Below, piece by piece: positions 59,534 to 64,000 of a DNA stretch of 64,000 nt (its first letter is position 1; each line of letters begins with the position of its first letter). The notes under the pieces were generated by a model. The model did not search any database. It was not told the origin of the DNA and was given only the letters and a program-made list of their open reading frames with translations. The DNA is taken from contig FJUW01000062.1 in assembly GCA_900074885.1 (NCBI GenBank), positions 202,883-266,882 of the forward strand, in the 5' to 3' direction. The translations under genes and the position numbers were made by a program. This stretch comes from Rhynchosporium graminicola (Eukaryota; Ascomycota; Leotiomycetes; Helotiales; Ploettnerulaceae).

Positions 59534-60505
59534 CTACCCCCCCCTCCGAAAAAAGCTCGCCCTCGAGCGTTAATCTATCTCCTTATTACTATTAAAGTAG
59601 TCGTAATTATTAATTCTATCGTAGAAAGCTTTCAGCTAATTAAGTAGTCTAGCAAGAGGTCTAGCTTACGTTAAGTTATTAAAGTAGAATTATTACAGCT
59701 TAGCGAGAGCGTATTTGATATCTATAGTATCGTACTATATAAGATCGACGTCTTAATTTAACTAGGAAACTTAGTATAAGAGGCTATTACGCTACTTATA
59801 GCACGTAAGTATATCTTCAATCTCCTATTTATCGTTACTAGTAATATTAATAAGTAGTAGCAGTAGTAAGGTTTATCCTAGTAAAAGGTCGTTTAGATAC
59901 TTCCGTAGCTTAGCAGCAGGGAATACATTATATACTTTTATACTAGTAAGGAGCTCTAGATAATAAGAGCTTCTAACCTTTTTAATTATATAAAAAGGTC
60001 CGTTAGTTAGGAAGTTAAGTTTTTTACTAGGTCGAGTACTCGTAAAGTAGCGTATATCTAGCTAGATAAGGTCGTCTATAGTGAAATCGACTTTATAGTA
60101 TAAGCGATTATAAGATTAGGATATCTTAGCTTATATATATTAGAGGCTAGATTAAGCAGTAGTATAAGCGTCGCGTAAGCGATTAGCATAATCTAGAGCT
60201 TACTAAGTATTTAACTTATTAGTAAGCGTAATAGAGTTAAGTAGGTCTTTCTAATTCTAATTAACGCGAGATATATATCTATAAACGACTTTAAAAGGTA
60301 AGAGACCTCTAAGGGATTCGTAAGAGAGAGTTATCTAAGTATAGTCTATAATAAGTAAGAATTCCGACTAGTCATCTTAATAGTAAGAGATAAAAAGTTA
60401 TAATCTGCGTTAAAGATATTAGTTATAGATCTCTATTTAGCTATCTGTTTATAAGTAGTCTACTATAGAAAGCTATCTTTTAGTGCTAAGAATTATGATA
60501 ACTAT
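59534..60505 (-). mobile_element. Gypsy integrase 3' fragment with polypurine tract, reverse orientation
   Basis: The minus strand encodes, with stops, the C-terminal part of a Ty3/gypsy integrase: RYFTSTRPSKKLNFLTNG (about 60050-59985) followed by PFYIIKKV, the conserved segment after the integrase core. A polypurine tract (minus-strand GGAGGGGGGGTA) adjoins the LTR at 59533, the normal order integrase-PPT-3' LTR. The fragment ends where LTR copy 3 begins, so its 5' part is missing. Confidence 0.75.
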
Positions 60506-60740
60506 TATGACGACTAGTCAGGTTTGGAGGTCTCTCCCTATTAGTAGAAACACTTACTGCTAAGCGAGATTATACGAGTAGAGTTTAGGGGCCCCTTTTC
60601 ATATATATACTTCTATTCTCTCTCTACTTCTTTACTCCTTAGTTATAGATTCTTAAGTGATTCTTATTACTTCATATTTATAGTAATATAAGGTCTTATT
60701 ACTCAGGTAGTTTTAAGACCTTTCTAGAGTAAGCGTTATA
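60506..60740 (+). repeat. Ty3/gypsy LTR copy 3, 5' LTR of the last element
   Basis: 235 bases, same orientation as copy 1. The element body follows directly and runs off the window. Confidence 0.85.
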
Positions 60741-63700
60741 TTATCTATAACTCTTTTACTTATATCTAGGAAGATAGTAAATATCTACTTATATTATACC
60801 TCTATGCCTAGAGCTACTAAACGCAGGAGACTACGCTATATAGAGAAGGCCTATACTAAGTATAAACTTAAAGAATAGAACCTAAACCGAAGTAACTTAA
60901 GTCCGATAAATCGACTACTAGTTCTCCGACTCCCTTTACTTCTTATTCTTTAGCGACTCGTAATACTCGCTATAACTTACCTCTCTCTATAGTAGAGAGT
61001 ACTCGCGATAATACCTCGTCCGAGTTAAGCTCTCTAACTCCTATTATAATTAACGAATTTACTAAGTCGCTAAACCTACCCGATAATACCCTTATATTAA
61101 TAGTAACTATAAGTAACTTATAGGAAGACTGCGCTTACTAGCTATAAGAGGCAGAAAGGAAGCTCGCGGAGGAGAGATAATTAAACGCCGACTTATCTGC
61201 AGAACTATACTAGTTATAGCACGAGTTCCTAGAACTATACTAGTTAACTACTTAGCGCTCTGCTAAGTCTATATTGTTTAATAACGTTTAATCGCGTATA
61301 ATACTACTACTATTAATTAAAGAAGATAACGCTACTCTTACGCTTAATAATCGTTGTCGAGAATAATCTACCGGAGGAATATTATTAATATTATACGCTA
61401 CGCGTATAGAGAAGATACTGAACTTTCTAAATAAGCTCTCTGATAGAACTAATTACTCTCTAAAACTCTAGGAAGTGCAGATACGTAACGCCCTCCGGCG
61501 CTACTCTAGCTATTTTATCGATGAAGATCACTATAAAGATTAGTTACTTAACTAAACGGAAAGAATAGCTAGAACTTACTTAGAACTCTTATTCTTAGAA
61601 CTAGAATATAATAAAGAAGGCAGTATAATCGATTCACTCGATATAATCACTTAACTTATCTCCTTCTTATCTAATCTATACGACTAATAAACTGCAAGAG
61701 CTAGCTACTCCGCGCTAAAGATAGATTATAAGTAGACCTTCTAGACGTTCTACTACGAGTTTCGTACGCTAGCTTGTAAAGCTAGAGTAAATAATTAATC
61801 GACTCTGAAAATAGACTTATAGGAGAAGCTACCTATATAGCTACGGAAATAGCTCTTCTAATAGTACCGAACGTTAAGGATACTAGAAGAATACGTTAAA
61901 GCTATATAAGCTAAAGACTAAGGTTAATTTATTAAAAAGACTTACTATTCCGAGTCTTCGGCTAAGGCTAGCGCGACTCGGGAACGCTCTATAAATACCT
62001 CCTCTTAGCGCTATAGTATTAACTCCTCTTCTTATCCGTAAATTAGTCTTCTTACGCCCGAGAATACTAGTGCGACTAGTAAATAAGCACTATACTCTGC
62101 ACGAAACGATACGCCTCGTGTATAATCGCTAGCGAATGCTCCTTATTACTTTACGCCTACCTTATACTTACGCTCGTTATTAGCTCGACCTAATACTCCG
62201 TATCGAATTAATATAATTAATACTAATAATAATATTAATAGTAAGCTAGAAGATAATAATAATAAAGAAACGTATAACGACGCTTAGAAGTATATTAAAC
62301 TACTAGTAAAAGACTACGCCTAAGGAAAGACTCTTTCCTAGGTAATATACGAGATATACGATATCTTAACTTTATAAAGCTTCTTAGTAGTTAATCGTTC
62401 ACTATACGTGCTACTCTTACTAAGAATAGACTCTCGTATAAGCTACTTGCACTTCTCGATTCTGGAGCTAATAGATATTATTTTATTAATTATTCTTTTC
62501 TTAAATCCTTTTCTTTCTTCTTAAAACTTTTAATTTACTTTCTACTAAATGTAATTCCTATTAAAAGCTTTAATAGCGTTAATAGTAGTACTATTAGTTA
62601 CTATACGATACTTAATTCAATAGTAGATTGTCATGTTTAGGTATTTACCCTCTTTCTTATTACTACTCTCGGAAACTATAATATTATACTCGGAAGGACT
62701 TAGCTTTCGGAATATTAAGTACTCTTAGATACCTCTAAATGATAGATTATTTAGCTACTATATACTCCTCCTAGTAACGTTTATAGCTCTCTGATCGAGA
62801 TCAAGGACTTATATAAATACCGCACTTACTAGCGCTATTAATATAACGCTGACGAACGAAACGAACGCCTTAATTAGTTCTAGGAAGCGTACGAGGAATA
62901 GCGAAACGTAGCTAACTCTCTTATTAATATTCGAGCTGTTATTAACTCTATCTTTATTATTAAATGACTATTACTAGCTCGGAAGCGTATTTCTAGGGAG
63001 ACTTATAGCTATAAAAACATCTAAAACTCTCCCCTAGAGAGTATTCAATAGGTAAATAACCCTCTATTAATACTACCGATAAGTAAGGACAATTTCTCCG
63101 GAATTTATAATACTTATTATAGATACGATAAGCCTAAGTGTTTATTACTTAAAGAATAAGAATAGAGTAGTAAAGAGAAGTCTTTATACTCTAGAGAAGC
63201 TACTAATATATAGCCGAAATGCGTACGATTTAGTGATATTATTATTTATATCCCGCGTGAATCTCTACTTTAACTCTAATTAAAAGTCTCTATATTAAAG
63301 ACTTACATATAAGACTACGCTTATATAATTTATACTATAGACTAATAGTTGCTCGGAACACTATCTCGCGACTTAATAGAAGCTACTTAAAGTATAAAAA
63401 TAGCTATTATAATATTTCAGAAGAAATAAAGATAACCTCGTATACTTAGACCTCTTCTAGAGCCTCCTGCGCTAGAGATTTATACGATTAGTAGCTTAGC
63501 TTTCTATCTCTTATATAAACGCTAGAAATCTTCTAACGATAAGATCTTTTCTATTACCTTTTACGAGATAGATAAGCTTCTTAATAACCGAATCGTAATT
63601 CAGTAACATAATACTACTATCGTATCTTTGACTATTAACCTTACGGAATGTCGTAAAACCGCTTAGTAATTTACTATTAGCTTAAGCGAATTAGATTCAG

Positions 63701-64000
63701 AACTATAGATCCCTTACGAGTATAGCTAGTAAGTATATATCTTTTCTAAGGAAGCTAGCGATATTCTCCCTCCTTATCGCTCATACGATCACCGAATTAA
63801 GCTTAAGGAAAGGGCCGAGAAGAACTTTAAATACTCCTTCTTATATAAGATATTAGCTAAAGAACTTGAAGTTATTAAGGCGTATATTACTAATAACTTA
63901 GCTAAAGGTTTTATCGAACCTTCTTAAGTACTATACGCTATACTTATTCTTTTCGTTAAGAAAGCTAATAGAAGTCTAAGATTCTATATCGACTTTCGCG
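60741..64000 (+). mobile_element. Ty3/gypsy retrotransposon body, RIP-damaged, runs off the right edge
   Basis: Reading through stops on the plus strand gives a gag-like region at about 60.8-62.3 kb, a retropepsin-type protease with LLDSGAN at 62452-62472 and IILGRT near 62683, and the start of reverse transcriptase from about 63770: LPPYRSYDHRIKLK, LAKGFIEPS and LFVKKANRSLRFYIDFR at the edge. Stops fall mostly as TAG/TAA in places where Trp or Gln codons are expected. TpG and CpA words are very rare while CpG is not, the pattern of CpA-directed RIP. RNase H, integrase and the 3' LTR would lie beyond the window. Confidence 0.82.

Overview
This window is nuclear DNA of a filamentous ascomycete (Pezizomycotina). 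The evidence is dense protein-coding genes with many short introns (about 45-125 bases), typical fungal proteins (squalene synthase ERG9, FYVE-type PI3P 5-kinase FAB1, GPI mannosyltransferase GPI14, secreted S10 carboxypeptidase and GH43 enzymes), and AT-rich transposon graveyards with the marks of repeat-induced point mutation (RIP). The class is not certain; a leotiomycete is a guess from protein resemblance only. I rebuilt gene models by hand from splice sites, reading frame and family conservation. Seventeen intact or edge-truncated protein genes and one pseudogene are reported.

Layout. 1-3.4 kb: 3' part of an unknown coiled-coil protein gene, then a long gap with simple repeats. 3.4-10.8 kb: a DnaJ protein, a UDP-4-keto-6-deoxyglucose 3,5-epimerase/4-reductase (UDP-rhamnose synthesis) and two paralogous nucleotide-sugar/triose-phosphate-type transporters placed tail to tail; the first transporter is divergent from the epimerase gene. 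11.8-13.4 kb: ERG9. 13.4-27.9 kb: a gene-poor accessory-looking zone with one small unknown gene, an AT-rich relic island, a secreted serine carboxypeptidase, a secreted GH43-CBM6 enzyme and a broken SDR gene. 28-54 kb: a conserved core block with an F-box protein, GPI14, TRAX, a Sym1/Mpv17 protein, eIF4E, a malonyl-CoA-synthetase-like enzyme, a BolA protein, a 1550-residue TPP1/Est3-like telomere protein and FAB1. 55.6-57.2 kb: an acyl-CoA dehydrogenase that ends in SKL (peroxisomal). 57.9-64 kb: a pogo/Fot1 DNA-transposon relic interrupted by Ty3/gypsy sequence, with three 235-base LTR copies in mixed orientation and a RIP-damaged gypsy element running off the end.

Functional links. The best local link is the UDP-rhamnose enzyme next to the transporter pair, which suggests cytosolic nucleotide-sugar synthesis coupled to Golgi import. 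The rest of the core block is housekeeping without an obvious shared pathway. The most promising little-described item is the TPP1/Est3-like protein: its N-terminal OB fold appears only after two introns are removed, and it carries a second conserved-looking module of unknown function.
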